Below, piece by piece: positions 9,446-18,359 of a stretch of DNA of 64,000 nt; position 1 is the stretch's first letter, and the number at the start of each line of letters is the position of its first letter. The notes beneath the pieces were generated by a model that had not been told where the DNA came from, did not search any database, and saw only the letters and a program-made list of their open reading frames with translations. This DNA comes from Roseinatronobacter sp. S2. Its GTDB lineage: Bacteria > Pseudomonadota > Alphaproteobacteria > Rhodobacterales > Rhodobacteraceae. The stretch lies in assembly GCF_029581395.1 (NCBI RefSeq), contig NZ_CP121113.1:1484001-1548000 (forward strand). Direction: 5' to 3'. The position numbers and the translations under genes are program-made.

Positions 9446-9911
9446 TCTGGTGGGCAATAGTCTGGCAGGTGTGGCACTTTGCTTTGCGGCAGGGATTTGC
9501 GCCCCGCAGGCGGCCTTTTCCCATGCAGCCCTGATGACCGCCGAATCCGCGCAGGCCATCCGCTTACAGGCGCAATACGACACCGGCGCGCCCATGGCGC
9601 AGGCGCAGGTCATCATTTACGCACCCGACGCGCCGTCCGATGTGTGGGGGCGCGGGATAACAGACCGTGACGGGCGTTTTGATTTTATCCCCGATGATAT
9701 TGCCGGGCGCTGGTCGGTGCAGGTGCGTCAGGCCGGTCATGGGGTTATGGCCCATGTCGATATCAGCGCGGGCGCGCCTGTTATCATTGCCACATCCCCG
9801 CAGGATACATGGCTGCAACGCGCTGTGATGATCGCGCTGGTGGCCTGGGGGGCGTTGGGGACGGCGCTGTTTGCCTTGCGCAACAAAGGCAGGCCAGATG
9901 CATCTGCCTGA
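9429..9911 (+). CDS. nikL: NikL-type accessory subunit of the ECF nickel transporter
   Basis: A 160-residue protein with an N-terminal signal or anchor segment (about 10-34, ending in AAFSHA), an extracytoplasmic carboxypeptidase-regulatory/Ig-like beta domain (about 45-120, GRGITDRDGRFDFIPDD), and one C-terminal membrane helix (about 130-152). This is the layout of the NikL component found with NikM in place of NikN. AAGGGG lies 7 bases before ATG 9429; ATG 9408 is an in-frame alternative. nikM begins inside its 3' end. Confidence 0.75.
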   Translation: MSRHGNLVGNSLAGVALCFAAGICAPQAAFSHAALMTAESAQAIRLQAQYDTGAPMAQAQVIIYAPDAPSDVWGRGITDRDGRFDFIPDDIAGRWSVQVRQAGHGVMAHVDISAGAPVIIATSPQDTWLQRAVMIALVAWGALGTALFALRNKGRPDASA

Positions 9912-10521
9912 CGGAATTGTTCCGGTTGAATTTGCGCTTGCGGGGTATGCGGCCAGCGGGGTGCTGACCGCGTTTGCCCTGTCGCGGGTGAACCGCCAGC
10001 CTGACCCGCGCGCCGCAATCCCGCGCGCGGCCATGTTGACGACGGTGTTTTTCGCAGCCTCGCTTGTCGCAATTCCGGTGCCACCGACATCTGTGCACCT
10101 GATGCTGTCGGGGCTGATGGGGGTGATGCTGGGCTGGTTTGCCATGCCCGCCATCATGGTGGGGCTGTTTTTGCAGGCGGTGCTGTTTGGTCATGGCGGG
10201 GTGACCACATTGGGGCTGAACGGGCTTATTCTGGGGCTGCCTGCGTTGCTGGCATACGGATTTTGGTGCGCGGCGGGGCGGCGCTGGCCGGATGTGGCTG
10301 CGCTGGTCGCGGGCAGCGGCGCGGTGGTCCTTGCGCTGGCGATATTTACTGCGATCGTGCTTTCGGGCCTGCCGGTTGCGCTGGATGCAGGGACGGAAAC
10401 CGTGGCGATCAGGGCGTTCTTGCTGGCGCATCTGCCGCTGGTTCTTGCCGAAGGGGCGGTTGTGGTGGCGCTTTTGCGGGTGCTGCGCCGGGTTGAGCCG
10501 GGACTGGTGCCGCATGGCTGA
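9898..10521 (+). CDS. nikM: ECF-type nickel transporter substrate-capture protein NikM/CbiM
   Basis: A 207-residue multi-spanning membrane protein of the CbiM/NikM family. The mature N-terminus MHLPDG carries the conserved His2 that ligands Ni(II) or Co(II) in this family, which is why ATG 9898 was chosen over an upstream in-frame ATG. It overlaps nikL by 14 bases and nikQ by 8. The NikR operator upstream and nikR downstream indicate nickel rather than cobalt. Confidence 0.88.
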   Translation: MHLPDGIVPVEFALAGYAASGVLTAFALSRVNRQPDPRAAIPRAAMLTTVFFAASLVAIPVPPTSVHLMLSGLMGVMLGWFAMPAIMVGLFLQAVLFGHGGVTTLGLNGLILGLPALLAYGFWCAAGRRWPDVAALVAGSGAVVLALAIFTAIVLSGLPVALDAGTETVAIRAFLLAHLPLVLAEGAVVVALLRVLRRVEPGLVPHG

Positions 10522-11260
10522 CATCACGTCCGCCCCGAAAACGCACGCACCGGCACAGCCTGACCCGCGCGCGCGGCTGGTCATGGCCCTGATGCTGGCG
10601 TTTGCATTTGCAGCGGTCGGCAATGCCCTGCTGCTGCCGGTTCTGGGGGCGGTGGCGCTGGCGGTGCTGGCGCGCTCGGGTATGGGCGCGGCGCAGGTCG
10701 CGTTGCGGTTGCGCGGGGCGGGCGTGCTGGCCTTGGGTATTGTGCTGGTGCTGCCATTGGTGGCGGGAACACAGGTGCTGTGGCAGCTTGGCCCGTTGCG
10801 CTGGCACGCCGAAGGGTTGGCGGCGGGGCTGTTGATCGCGGCGCGGCTTTTGGCGATCGTGACCGTGACGCTGGCGTTACTGGCCCCTTTGCCGCCGTAC
10901 CAGTTGGTCGCGGGCGCGCGCGCGCTGGGGGTGCCTGCGCTGATGGCCGATCTGGCACTTCTGACGCTGCGCTATGTGGATGAATTGCGCGCTGAACTGT
11001 CCCGCGCGCTGCTGGCGCGGCGGCTGCGTGGCGGCAAGGGCGGCGGCCGCGGCTTGCCGGATTATGGCCTGATATTGGCGGCGGTGCTGATCCGCAGCCA
11101 TCGCCGCGCCGAAACCCTGTGGGCGGCGATGCGTCTGCGCGGCTATGGGGCGGCGGGGGGCGCACCCGTTTTACCACCGCTTGGCGCGCGCGACATTCGG
11201 GGTATGGGGCTGGCCGCAGCGACGGGCATCGCGCTTGTCCTCGCGGATCGCGCATTGTGA
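10514..11260 (+). CDS. nikQ: ECF transporter transmembrane coupling protein NikQ/CbiQ
   Basis: A 248-residue T-component with about five membrane helices that couples the ATPase to NikM. The cytoplasmic coupling region near residues 155-205 contains two Arg-rich short motifs (ALLARRLRGG and AMRLRGYG) of the kind CbiQ proteins use to contact the ATPase. The start overlaps the nikM stop by 8 bases. Confidence 0.87.
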   Translation: MADITSAPKTHAPAQPDPRARLVMALMLAFAFAAVGNALLLPVLGAVALAVLARSGMGAAQVALRLRGAGVLALGIVLVLPLVAGTQVLWQLGPLRWHAEGLAAGLLIAARLLAIVTVTLALLAPLPPYQLVAGARALGVPALMADLALLTLRYVDELRAELSRALLARRLRGGKGGGRGLPDYGLILAAVLIRSHRRAETLWAAMRLRGYGAAGGAPVLPPLGARDIRGMGLAAATGIALVLADRAL

Positions 11261-11280
11261 ACGGGGATGGGCCGCAGGCA

Positions 11281-12048
11281 ATGACGGAACTGTTGCATCT
11301 GGACGCGCTAAGTGCGGGCTGGCCGGGGCAGGAACCGGTTGTGCACGACATTTCGCTGACGCTGCATCGGGGCGAACGCGTGGGGCTTGTTGGTCCCAAT
11401 GGTGCAGGCAAAAGCAGCCTGTTTTTGTCCATCGCGGGGGTTTTGGCGCCGCTTGGCGGGGTCGTGCGCCTGAACGGGCGGCAGGTGCGCAGCGGGCAGT
11501 TCCTGCCCGATGTCGCATTGGTGTTCCAGCAGGCCGAAGATCAGCTTTTCTGCCCGACGCTGGCTGAGGATGTGGCTTTTGGTGCGCGCAATATGGGGCT
11601 GGCAGGCCCCGCGCTGGAGCAGCGTGTGGCGCAGGCTTTGGCGGCCTGTGATCTGACCGCAGTGGCCGATCGTCCGGTGCACCAGTTGTCAGGTGGCGAA
11701 AAGCGGCGGGCCTGTATCGCGGGGGCGCTGGTGATGCGGCCTGCGCTGATGTTGCTGGATGAACCCAGCGCAGCGCTGGATCTGCGCAACCGCCGCAAGC
11801 TGATTGCATTGCTGCACCAGACAGATCAGGCGCTGTTGATTGCCAGCCATGATCTGGAACTGGTGCTGGAACTGTGCCCGCGTGTGATTGTGATGGATGC
11901 GGGCCGCATTTGTGCCGACGGGCCTGCGCGCGATGTGTTGGGCGATGCACGCCTGATGGCCGCGCATGGGCAGGAAGTGCCCCATTCCCTGACCCCGCAT
12001 GAGGGTGCTACGCATATGCACCGCACGAAAACGGGGCGCGTTTGTTGA
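11281..12048 (+). CDS. nikO: ECF nickel transporter ATP-binding protein NikO/CbiO
   Basis: A 255-residue ABC ATPase. Walker A is GPNGAGKSS, the Q-loop is VFQQAEDQLF (typical of CbiO), the signature is LSGGEKRRA, Walker B is LMLLDEPSAALD, and the switch histidine is in IASHDLEL. The C-terminal tail includes HEGATHMHR. GTG 11257, overlapping the nikQ stop, is an alternative start to ATG 11281. Only one ATPase gene is present, so the complex would use a NikO homodimer. Confidence 0.9.
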   Translation: MTELLHLDALSAGWPGQEPVVHDISLTLHRGERVGLVGPNGAGKSSLFLSIAGVLAPLGGVVRLNGRQVRSGQFLPDVALVFQQAEDQLFCPTLAEDVAFGARNMGLAGPALEQRVAQALAACDLTAVADRPVHQLSGGEKRRACIAGALVMRPALMLLDEPSAALDLRNRRKLIALLHQTDQALLIASHDLELVLELCPRVIVMDAGRICADGPARDVLGDARLMAAHGQEVPHSLTPHEGATHMHRTKTGRVC

Positions 12049-12083
12049 GGGGCAGGTTCAGAGGCTTTGGTTGACGCGCAAGA

Positions 12084-12563
12084 TCAGAAGCTGTCCTTGA
12101 CGTGCAGATGTTCATGCGCGGTTTCGGGCCCGTCGCCATGGTCATGGGTGTGCTGGCGGGCCTCGACCGGGATCAGGAACAGATTTCCATGCATCACCCC
12201 GCGCTGGCCCAGAACCCCGTCGGCATAGGCGCGCAGCGCTGTCACCGGCCCCCGCAAAATAGCAGTTTCCAGACAGGTTTCATGGTCCAGATGCACATGG
12301 TTCGTGGTCACGCCCAATGCGTGGTGGTCATGGTGGTGGTGCATCAGCCGGCGTGCCAGATCGCGGGTGTCATGGTCATAGACGTAAGCAAGAACGCCCA
12401 TTGCATCCCCGTCTTCCGGTCCCTGACCCTGTTCGCGCAATCCGGCGCGCAGCAGATCGCGCACAGCTTCGGAGCGGGTATCATAGCGCCGCGCTGCCGC
12501 GAAAGCATCCAGATCGGCGCATAGCGCATCGGGCAGCGTAATGGTCACACGTTGCATTTGCAT
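12084..12563 (-). CDS. nikR: Nickel-responsive repressor NikR
   Basis: A 159-residue protein with an N-terminal ribbon-helix-helix (QRVTITLPDALCADLDAFA, residues 4-22) and a C-terminal ACT-like nickel-binding domain. The four high-affinity ligands align as His78, His89, His91 and Cys97, with the same spacing as E. coli His76, His87, His89 and Cys95. The C-terminal tail is His-rich (QHTHDHGDG and HEHLHV). It is convergent with nikO, 35 bases away, and its target is the operator at 9273-9300. Confidence 0.95.
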   Translation of the reverse strand: MQMQRVTITLPDALCADLDAFAAARRYDTRSEAVRDLLRAGLREQGQGPEDGDAMGVLAYVYDHDTRDLARRLMHHHHDHHALGVTTNHVHLDHETCLETAILRGPVTALRAYADGVLGQRGVMHGNLFLIPVEARQHTHDHGDGPETAHEHLHVKDSF

Positions 12564-12790
12564 ATGTCCTTTTCGTGTTCAGGCTGGCATGGCGGGGATA
12601 AAGCAGTTTCAGAAACTGGCACGGGCGGGAAAGAGGGGGGCGGCTGCCCCCTCTTGGGCCTTGTGGCCCAATTCACCCCCTGCGGATATTTGGCCCAGAA
12701 TGAAACATGAACTGGTTTTGCACAGGATTGGGGGGGGAGGCAATTGCGCGATGCCGGGTGCTGTCTGCCACAGTCGGGGTTTTGAACAGA

Positions 12791-12824
12791 AAAAAACGGG
12801 GGTGAGAAACCTCACCCCCGTTTT
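12791..12824 (-). terminator. Rho-independent terminator after cspA
   Basis: A 14-bp perfect stem (AAAACGGGGGTGAG with CTCACCCCCGTTTT) has a 4-base loop, and the minus strand runs into six T residues. It lies 26 bases downstream of the cspA stop. On the plus strand it has a T4 run and could also work in that direction. Confidence 0.85.
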
Positions 12825-12849
12825 AATGTCAGTCTAGCCGGAAACCGGT

Positions 12850-13056
12850 TCAGGCCAGAGCGAGATTCGTCGCGGATTCGCGGCCATTGCGGTCGCTTTC
12901 CAGATCGAATGTGACGGCTTGGCCGTCATCAAGCTGGCGAATGCCTGCGCGTTCCAGAGCGGTCACATGGACGAAAACGTCCTTGGAGCCATGCTCGGGT
13001 GCGATAAAGCCAAAACCTTTGGTTGCGTTAAACCATTTCACGGTGCCGTTGGCCAT
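12850..13056 (-). CDS. Cold-shock protein of the CspA family
   Basis: A 68-residue single cold-shock domain that binds single-stranded RNA or DNA. RNP1 (KGFGFI) and RNP2 (VFVHV) are both intact and the length is typical. AAGGAGAT lies just before the ATG. An upstream leader of roughly 110 bases is implied by the candidate promoter at 13176-13204, consistent with the long 5' leaders of cold-shock genes. Confidence 0.95.
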   Translation of the reverse strand: MANGTVKWFNATKGFGFIAPEHGSKDVFVHVTALERAGIRQLDDGQAVTFDLESDRNGRESATNLALA

Positions 13057-13175
13057 CGTGATATCTCCTTATTAAGTACCACCCGCAGTATTGCGATGGC
13101 TTGGCTCAGTGTCGTCAGAGTCGCAACTGAAGCCGAAAGGAGACAGAAGATCGAATGAAGAAGCTTTGCCTGACC

Positions 13176-13204
13176 CGTATGCCTGTTTGCGTATGTAATT
13201 GCAA
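13176..13204 (-). promoter_or_regulatory. Candidate cspA promoter
   Basis: On the minus strand TTGCAA (13204-13199), a 17-base spacer and CATACG (13181-13176) approximate a housekeeping promoter and would give a leader of about 110 bases. This is a consensus match only. Confidence 0.35.
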
Positions 13205-13230
13205 GGGGCGTTGTTGATAAACTTGCACGC

Positions 13231-13261
13231 AGGGGCGCTGGCGCTATCTGGCAGCGCCCCT
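13231..13261 (-). terminator. Hairpin downstream of the RND efflux operon
   Basis: AGGGGCGCTG pairs perfectly with CAGCGCCCCT across an 11-base loop, 31 bases after the RND permease stop. There is no T-tract on the minus strand, so it may be a weak terminator or an mRNA 3'-end stabiliser. Confidence 0.5.
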
Positions 13262-13291
13262 GTGGTCATGCGAATTTGCGATCATGTGTCA

Positions 13292-16200
13292 TCAGGTTTT
13301 GAACACCCGGTAGATCGCCGGTATTGCCAACACAGTCAGCAAGGTCGATGTCAGCAGACCAAACAGAAGTGATAACGCCAACCCCTGAAAGATGGGATCG
13401 AACAGGATGACCAATGCGCCAAACATCGCGGCCAGTGCGGTCAGCAGGATAGGCTTGAACCGGATCGCGCCCGCGTCAATCAAGATGTCGATCTGGCTTT
13501 TGCCGGTCGGGTCCGCGTGGCGGATGAAATCCACCAGCAGGATGGAGTTGCGCACGATGATGCCCGCAAGCGCGATAAACCCGATCATCGAGGTGGCCGA
13601 GAAGGGCGCCCCCCACAGCCAGTGCCCTGCCATGATGCCAAGAAATGTCAGCGGCACAGGTGTCAGCACAACCAGCGGCAGCCGGAAAGAGCCGAACTGC
13701 GCCACGACCAGCACATAGATGCCCAGAAGCGCCACCCCGAATGCGGCCCCCATGTCGCGGAAGGTTACCCATGTCACTTCCCATTCGCCATCCCACAAAA
13801 TGGTGGGGCGGCTGTCATCAATGGGCTGACCATTGAGCAAGATCACGGGTTTTTCGCCATCTGGCCAGTCCATCGCATCAAGGGCGCGGCCCACTTCGAT
13901 GATGCCGTAAAGCGGGGCTTCAAACCGCCCTGCGAGTTCGGCGGTCACCATTTCAATGCTGCGCCCATTGCGGCGGAACACCGGATAGGAGGCGCGTTCC
14001 TGCGCAATGCTCACGACATCGCCCAGTTCCACGATACCGGTTGCGGCGGGCAGGGCATTGGCGGGAATGGGGGTGGAGAGGAAGCGTTCATCCAGCACCC
14101 TGTCGGATTTGTCGCGTGCGATCATCAGGGGTATGGGGTGGCGGCCTTCGCCGCGGCTGGAATAGCCCACTGTCTGCGTGCCATTCAGCGCGGCGATGGT
14201 GTCGAACACATCGTGTTCCTGCACCCCGAAAAATTCCAGCTGGTCGGGCGAGATCAGCGCGCGCAGCCGCCGGGGCGGGGTGCCGAAACTGTCATCCACA
14301 TCGACAATGAAATCCACGCTTTCGAAGGCTGCGCGCAACCGGTGCGCGGTTTTGCGGCGCGTGGCACTGTCAGGGCCGTAGATTTCGGCCAGAAGGGTGG
14401 CCATCACGGGCGGGCCGGGGGGTGGTTCAACAGTTTTCAGGCTGGCCCCTTCCGGCAGCTCCAGCTTGTCCAGACGCGCGCGCAGGTCCAGCGCCACAGC
14501 ATGGCTGCTGCGCCCCTTGCCCGACAGGGTCAGCGCCACATCGCCCATATGCGGGTCTGATCGCAGGAAGTAATGCCGCACCAGCCCGTTGAAATTGAAC
14601 GGTGCCGCCGTGCCGGCATAGGTTTGTGCAAAGGTGACTTCGGGCAATTCCAGCGCGATGCGGGCCACGGATTGCGCGACAGCATCGGTGGCCTGCACGG
14701 CGCTGCCTTCGGGCATGTCGATCACCACGGCCAGTTCGGTCTTGTTGTCAAAGGGCAGCAGTTTGACTGTCACATGCTGCGTATAAAGCAACCCGAGCGA
14801 GCCGAAGGACAGCACAACCGTTACAACCAGGAACAGCGCGCTGCGCGCCTTGGTGGCCAGCACCGGGCGTGCCACTGCGGCAAAAGCCCGCCCCAGCCGA
14901 CCGCCATCCGCGCCGTCATGGGCATGCATCGGCGCATTGCCCGCGATCTTGACCATCAGCCAGGGTGTGACCATCACGGCAATGAAAAACGAAATGATCA
15001 TCGCCGCCGAGGCCACAGCGGGAATGGGACTCATGTAAGGGCCCATAAGCCCCGACACGAACAGCATGGGCAGAAGGGCTGCCACAACTGTCAGGGTGGC
15101 GACGATCGTGGGGTTGCCCACTTCGGCCACGCCGTCAATGGCGCGGGTGATGCGGTCGCGCCCATCCTTCATGCCCCAGTGGCGGGCGATGTTTTCGATG
15201 ACGACAATCGCATCATCCACCAGAATGCCAATGGAAAAAATCAGCGCGAACAGGCTGACGCGATTCAGCGTGTAGCCCATGATCCAAGCTGCAAACAATG
15301 TCAGCAGAATGGTCACCGGGATGACAATCGCCACCACGATGCTTTCGCGCCAGCCGATGGCCATCAGCGTCAATGCGATGATCGACAATGTGGCCAGAAA
15401 CAGTTTGACCAGCAGCGTGTTGGCCTTGCCTTCGGCGGATTCGCCGTAATTGCGGGTGATTTCCAGCGTGACCCCATCGGGCAGCAAGGTTTGTTGCAGC
15501 GTGGCCGCGCGGTCCAGCAGGGCGCTGGCCACAACCACGGCGTTTGCCCCGCCACGTTTGGCGAAGGCCATGGTCACGGCGGCTTCGCGCTGGATGGTGC
15601 CGTCAGGCCTGCGGGTGATATGGGCCACCAGCCGGTCGGATGTGTCGGACACGAATTCCACATCGGCCACATCGCCGACATAGACGGGGCGGTTGTCGCG
15701 GGTGGTCAACAAAAGCCCCGCGATTTCTGCAGGCGCGGTCAGGCTTTGACCGGCAACAAGGTCAATCTGTTCGCCCCCGTCGCGCAGCAATCCTGCGGTC
15801 ATGGTGCGGTTGGCGGCGGCCACCTTGCCTGTCAGATGTTGAAGCGTCACGCCGTGAAGCGCCAGCCTTTCGGGATCTGGCGCAATGCGGATCGCCTCTT
15901 GTGCCTCGCCGACGATATAGGACAGGCCCACATCGGTGACGCGCGCCAGATCGGCGCGCATTTCGCGTGCAAGGCGCGTCAGATCATTGGGGCTGATGCC
16001 CGCATCGGGCGCGCTGGCCAGCGTCAGGGTGACAATGGCCACATCGTCAATCCCGCGCCCGATGATCAGCGGTTCGGGAATGCCTGTGGGGATCTGGTCC
16101 ATATTCGCGCGCACCTTGTCATGCACGCGCAGGATGGCAGTGTCGGACGGGGTGCCGACCACAAAGCGCGCTGTGACCATGGCGCGGTTATCGTGGGTCT

Positions 16201-16477
16201 GGGAATAGACATGCTCGACCCCGTCAATGGCCTGAATGATCCGTTCCATGGGTTGCGACACAAGGCGCACGGCGTCATCTGCATTCAGCCCCGGTGCCTG
16301 CATCAGGATATTGACCATCGGCACGGAAATCTGTGGCTCTTCTTCGCGCGGGACAAGCATCAGGGCAATCAGCCCCATGGCCAGCGCCGCCAGCATGATC
16401 AGGGGCGTCAGGGCCGAACGGATGAAGCCCTTGGTCAAATGCCCGGCAATGCCAAGGTTTTGTGCGGGGCCGGTCAT
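13292..16477 (-). CDS. RND-family efflux permease (AcrB-like)
   Basis: A 1061-residue inner-membrane proton-driven efflux pump with the family's two repeats of membrane helices and large periplasmic loops. The conserved acidic pair is visible in TM4 (SIGILVDDAIVVIEN), and the second half contains ILLVDFIRHADPTG. The N-terminus (about 20-45) is the first helix. Its ATG overlaps the stop of the adaptor gene by 4 bases. No outer-membrane TolC-type gene is adjacent. The substrate is unknown. Confidence 0.9.
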   Translation of the reverse strand: MTGPAQNLGIAGHLTKGFIRSALTPLIMLAALAMGLIALMLVPREEEPQISVPMVNILMQAPGLNADDAVRLVSQPMERIIQAIDGVEHVYSQTHDNRAMVTARFVVGTPSDTAILRVHDKVRANMDQIPTGIPEPLIIGRGIDDVAIVTLTLASAPDAGISPNDLTRLAREMRADLARVTDVGLSYIVGEAQEAIRIAPDPERLALHGVTLQHLTGKVAAANRTMTAGLLRDGGEQIDLVAGQSLTAPAEIAGLLLTTRDNRPVYVGDVADVEFVSDTSDRLVAHITRRPDGTIQREAAVTMAFAKRGGANAVVVASALLDRAATLQQTLLPDGVTLEITRNYGESAEGKANTLLVKLFLATLSIIALTLMAIGWRESIVVAIVIPVTILLTLFAAWIMGYTLNRVSLFALIFSIGILVDDAIVVIENIARHWGMKDGRDRITRAIDGVAEVGNPTIVATLTVVAALLPMLFVSGLMGPYMSPIPAVASAAMIISFFIAVMVTPWLMVKIAGNAPMHAHDGADGGRLGRAFAAVARPVLATKARSALFLVVTVVLSFGSLGLLYTQHVTVKLLPFDNKTELAVVIDMPEGSAVQATDAVAQSVARIALELPEVTFAQTYAGTAAPFNFNGLVRHYFLRSDPHMGDVALTLSGKGRSSHAVALDLRARLDKLELPEGASLKTVEPPPGPPVMATLLAEIYGPDSATRRKTAHRLRAAFESVDFIVDVDDSFGTPPRRLRALISPDQLEFFGVQEHDVFDTIAALNGTQTVGYSSRGEGRHPIPLMIARDKSDRVLDERFLSTPIPANALPAATGIVELGDVVSIAQERASYPVFRRNGRSIEMVTAELAGRFEAPLYGIIEVGRALDAMDWPDGEKPVILLNGQPIDDSRPTILWDGEWEVTWVTFRDMGAAFGVALLGIYVLVVAQFGSFRLPLVVLTPVPLTFLGIMAGHWLWGAPFSATSMIGFIALAGIIVRNSILLVDFIRHADPTGKSQIDILIDAGAIRFKPILLTALAAMFGALVILFDPIFQGLALSLLFGLLTSTLLTVLAIPAIYRVFKT

Positions 16478-17439
16478 GGCAATACCACCGTGTCACCCGC
16501 GCCAAGGCCGCTAAGGATTTCGACCATCGGCACCCCGCCAATCTGGTGGCGCTGGCCGGGCACGACAGTGCGCAGGCCCTGCCATGGCCCTGCAACCTGC
16601 ACGAAATCAAGGCCAGCGCGCGTGCCAAGCGCAGCTTCCGGCACCAGCAGGGCCGCGCGCGTACCGATTGGCAGGCGGACCAGAACGCGGGCGTTTACAA
16701 ATGTCCCGTCCAGATCATCCACAGCAACATCAGCCATGACACGCCCGCCTTCGATCCGGGGGTATATTCGCGCAAGCGTGCCGGTCACATCGCCCTGTTG
16801 CGCTGCAATGAAAATGGAATCGCCTTCGGTCAGGGCGTGGGCGTGGCGTTCGGGAATGGCAAGGCGCAAGAATACACCACCGCCGCCGATAGTGACCACT
16901 GCTTCGCCGGGCATGATGATCGCACCATCCGCCTGAGGGACCGTTAACACACGCCCTGAAACGGGGGCCAGAACGATGCCTTCGCTGGCTTGTTGTTCGA
17001 TGACGGATCGCTGCGCGCGGGTCGCGGCAATCTGGCTTTCCAGAACCTCGACCTGGGTGCGCAACCCGTCCAGCCGCTGCACGGTAGTGACACCACGTTC
17101 CAGCAATTCCTCGCTGCGGCGCAACTCGGTCCGGGCGTTGTCCAACTGCGCGGCGAGTGCTTGCAACTGCGCATCCTGTGCGGCCAGTTGCAGATCCAGC
17201 TTGTCATCTGTGATCAGGGCGATTTCCTGCCCCGCCTGAACCATGTCGCCTTCGACCACATGCAGGCCCGACAGGGTGCCGCTGATGCGTGCGCGGGCAG
17301 GCAGGTTGGTTTGTGGCTGGACTTGCGCAAACACGGCTTTCCAGTCGGTCACCTGTTGGGGGACAAGCGTTAATTCTGTGCTGATGGCGGGAAGCGTGGT
17401 TCCAATCAGCGCGACAGCGGCGGCGCGTAGAAGCTTCAT
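16474..17439 (-). CDS. RND efflux periplasmic adaptor (membrane fusion protein)
   Basis: A 321-residue HlyD/AcrA-like adaptor. It has a cleavable-looking signal peptide (1-20, without a lipobox Cys), a split lipoyl domain (around GLHVVEGDMVQAGQEIALI and VLAPVSGRVLTV), and between them a coiled-coil hairpin (about 85-150, rich in Gln, Leu, Glu and Arg). A beta-barrel and a membrane-proximal domain follow. It would bridge the permease encoded downstream to an outer-membrane channel. Confidence 0.9.
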   Translation of the reverse strand: MKLLRAAAVALIGTTLPAISTELTLVPQQVTDWKAVFAQVQPQTNLPARARISGTLSGLHVVEGDMVQAGQEIALITDDKLDLQLAAQDAQLQALAAQLDNARTELRRSEELLERGVTTVQRLDGLRTQVEVLESQIAATRAQRSVIEQQASEGIVLAPVSGRVLTVPQADGAIIMPGEAVVTIGGGGVFLRLAIPERHAHALTEGDSIFIAAQQGDVTGTLARIYPRIEGGRVMADVAVDDLDGTFVNARVLVRLPIGTRAALLVPEAALGTRAGLDFVQVAGPWQGLRTVVPGQRHQIGGVPMVEILSGLGAGDTVVLP

Positions 17440-17479
17440 TGCGATATTCCTTCGTGAACGGGCTTCAATATATATACAA

Positions 17480-17495
17480 ATTCATGAATATGAAT
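17480..17495. promoter_or_regulatory. Candidate operator upstream of the RND pair
   Basis: ATTCAT-N4-ATGAAT is a perfect inverted repeat in an AT-rich patch 41 bases before the adaptor start, in otherwise GC-rich DNA. The position suits a TetR- or MarR-type repressor, but no such regulator gene is adjacent. Confidence 0.35.
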
Positions 17496-17573
17496 ACAAT
17501 AGTGGTGAAAGTCGAAATCCGAATGACGTGTCCACATGTGCCACACTTCGGCAATCCGGCAGGGATGCGCGCT

Positions 17574-18359
17574 TTATAGCCTTGAAACGCTTTCAAACAG
17601 GTCAAGTAGGTGCCGCGCGATGGGCTGATTCTGCTTCATGGGCACTTCCAATCCCAGTGGGGTATCAGGCGGCAGGGCTGCCAGAATGGCCGCAATGTCA
17701 ATCTGCCCTGTGCCCGGCGTCAGGCGATCCTCGCGTGCGGTGTGTAGCAACTGCTGAATTGTGTAGGGCGGGTGGCGCAGTGCATCGCAGATATGAATGA
17801 AGGGCAGGCGCGCAGGGGGGATTTGCGCGATCTGGTCCAATGTGCTGGCGGACCGGTCGAAATGCAGCACATCCAGCAGCACCCCCACATGCGGCGCGCA
17901 GCCCTGCACCACATCCCAGCAGGTGGCAAGATCGGGCACCGGGGTCCATGGAAAAAATTCCAGCACCGGCGACAGGTCCCGCGCGGCGCAATGCGCACCG
18001 ATCTGGTCCAGTTTGTCACCAAGCCGCGCCAGATCATCATCATAGGGCGCGCAGATCAGGTGGCGCGCGCCCAATTCCGCGCCGGCATCCAGCAAGGGGC
18101 GCAGCGTTGCGGGGTCCAGATCCTGTGTGATGCGGACAAATTCGATATCGGACACCGACAGTCCGGTTTGCGCCAATGCATCGCGGGTCGCGCGCATCTG
18201 GCCCGGATCATCCATCAGCGGGTAGCCGGGGCTGTCATCTGTGACGCGCAGCAGGCGCAGGCCAACTGCATCAAACCCCGCATCTGCCGCTGCGTGCACA
18301 AGGTCGGGCGGGGTCAGGGAAATCGCGCTGAGATGGGCCAGCGATATCGTGCGGGTCAT
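17574..18359 (-). CDS. Sugar-phosphate isomerase/epimerase-like TIM-barrel protein
   Basis: A 261-residue AP-endonuclease-2 type TIM barrel (IolE/xylose-isomerase-like). Likely metal-ligand strands are seen at VLEFFPW (Glu), VLLDVLHFDRS (Asp and His), FIHICDA (His) and LGLEVPM (Glu). ATG 18359 overlaps the stop of the FAD dehydrogenase by 4 bases, so the two form an operon. The family includes isomerases, epimerases and dehydroshikimate dehydratases. Its location in a shikimate-type locus suggests action on a cyclic polyol acid, but the substrate is not determined. Confidence 0.75.
   Translation of the reverse strand: MTRTISLAHLSAISLTPPDLVHAAADAGFDAVGLRLLRVTDDSPGYPLMDDPGQMRATRDALAQTGLSVSDIEFVRITQDLDPATLRPLLDAGAELGARHLICAPYDDDLARLGDKLDQIGAHCAARDLSPVLEFFPWTPVPDLATCWDVVQGCAPHVGVLLDVLHFDRSASTLDQIAQIPPARLPFIHICDALRHPPYTIQQLLHTAREDRLTPGTGQIDIAAILAALPPDTPLGLEVPMKQNQPIARHLLDLFESVSRL

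Noticed and set aside
14573..16936. 787-codon plus-strand frame opposite the RND permease
   Set aside because: It is antisense to a well-recognised RND permease and adaptor, is rich in His, Gln and Arg as GC-rich shadows are, and has no family features.
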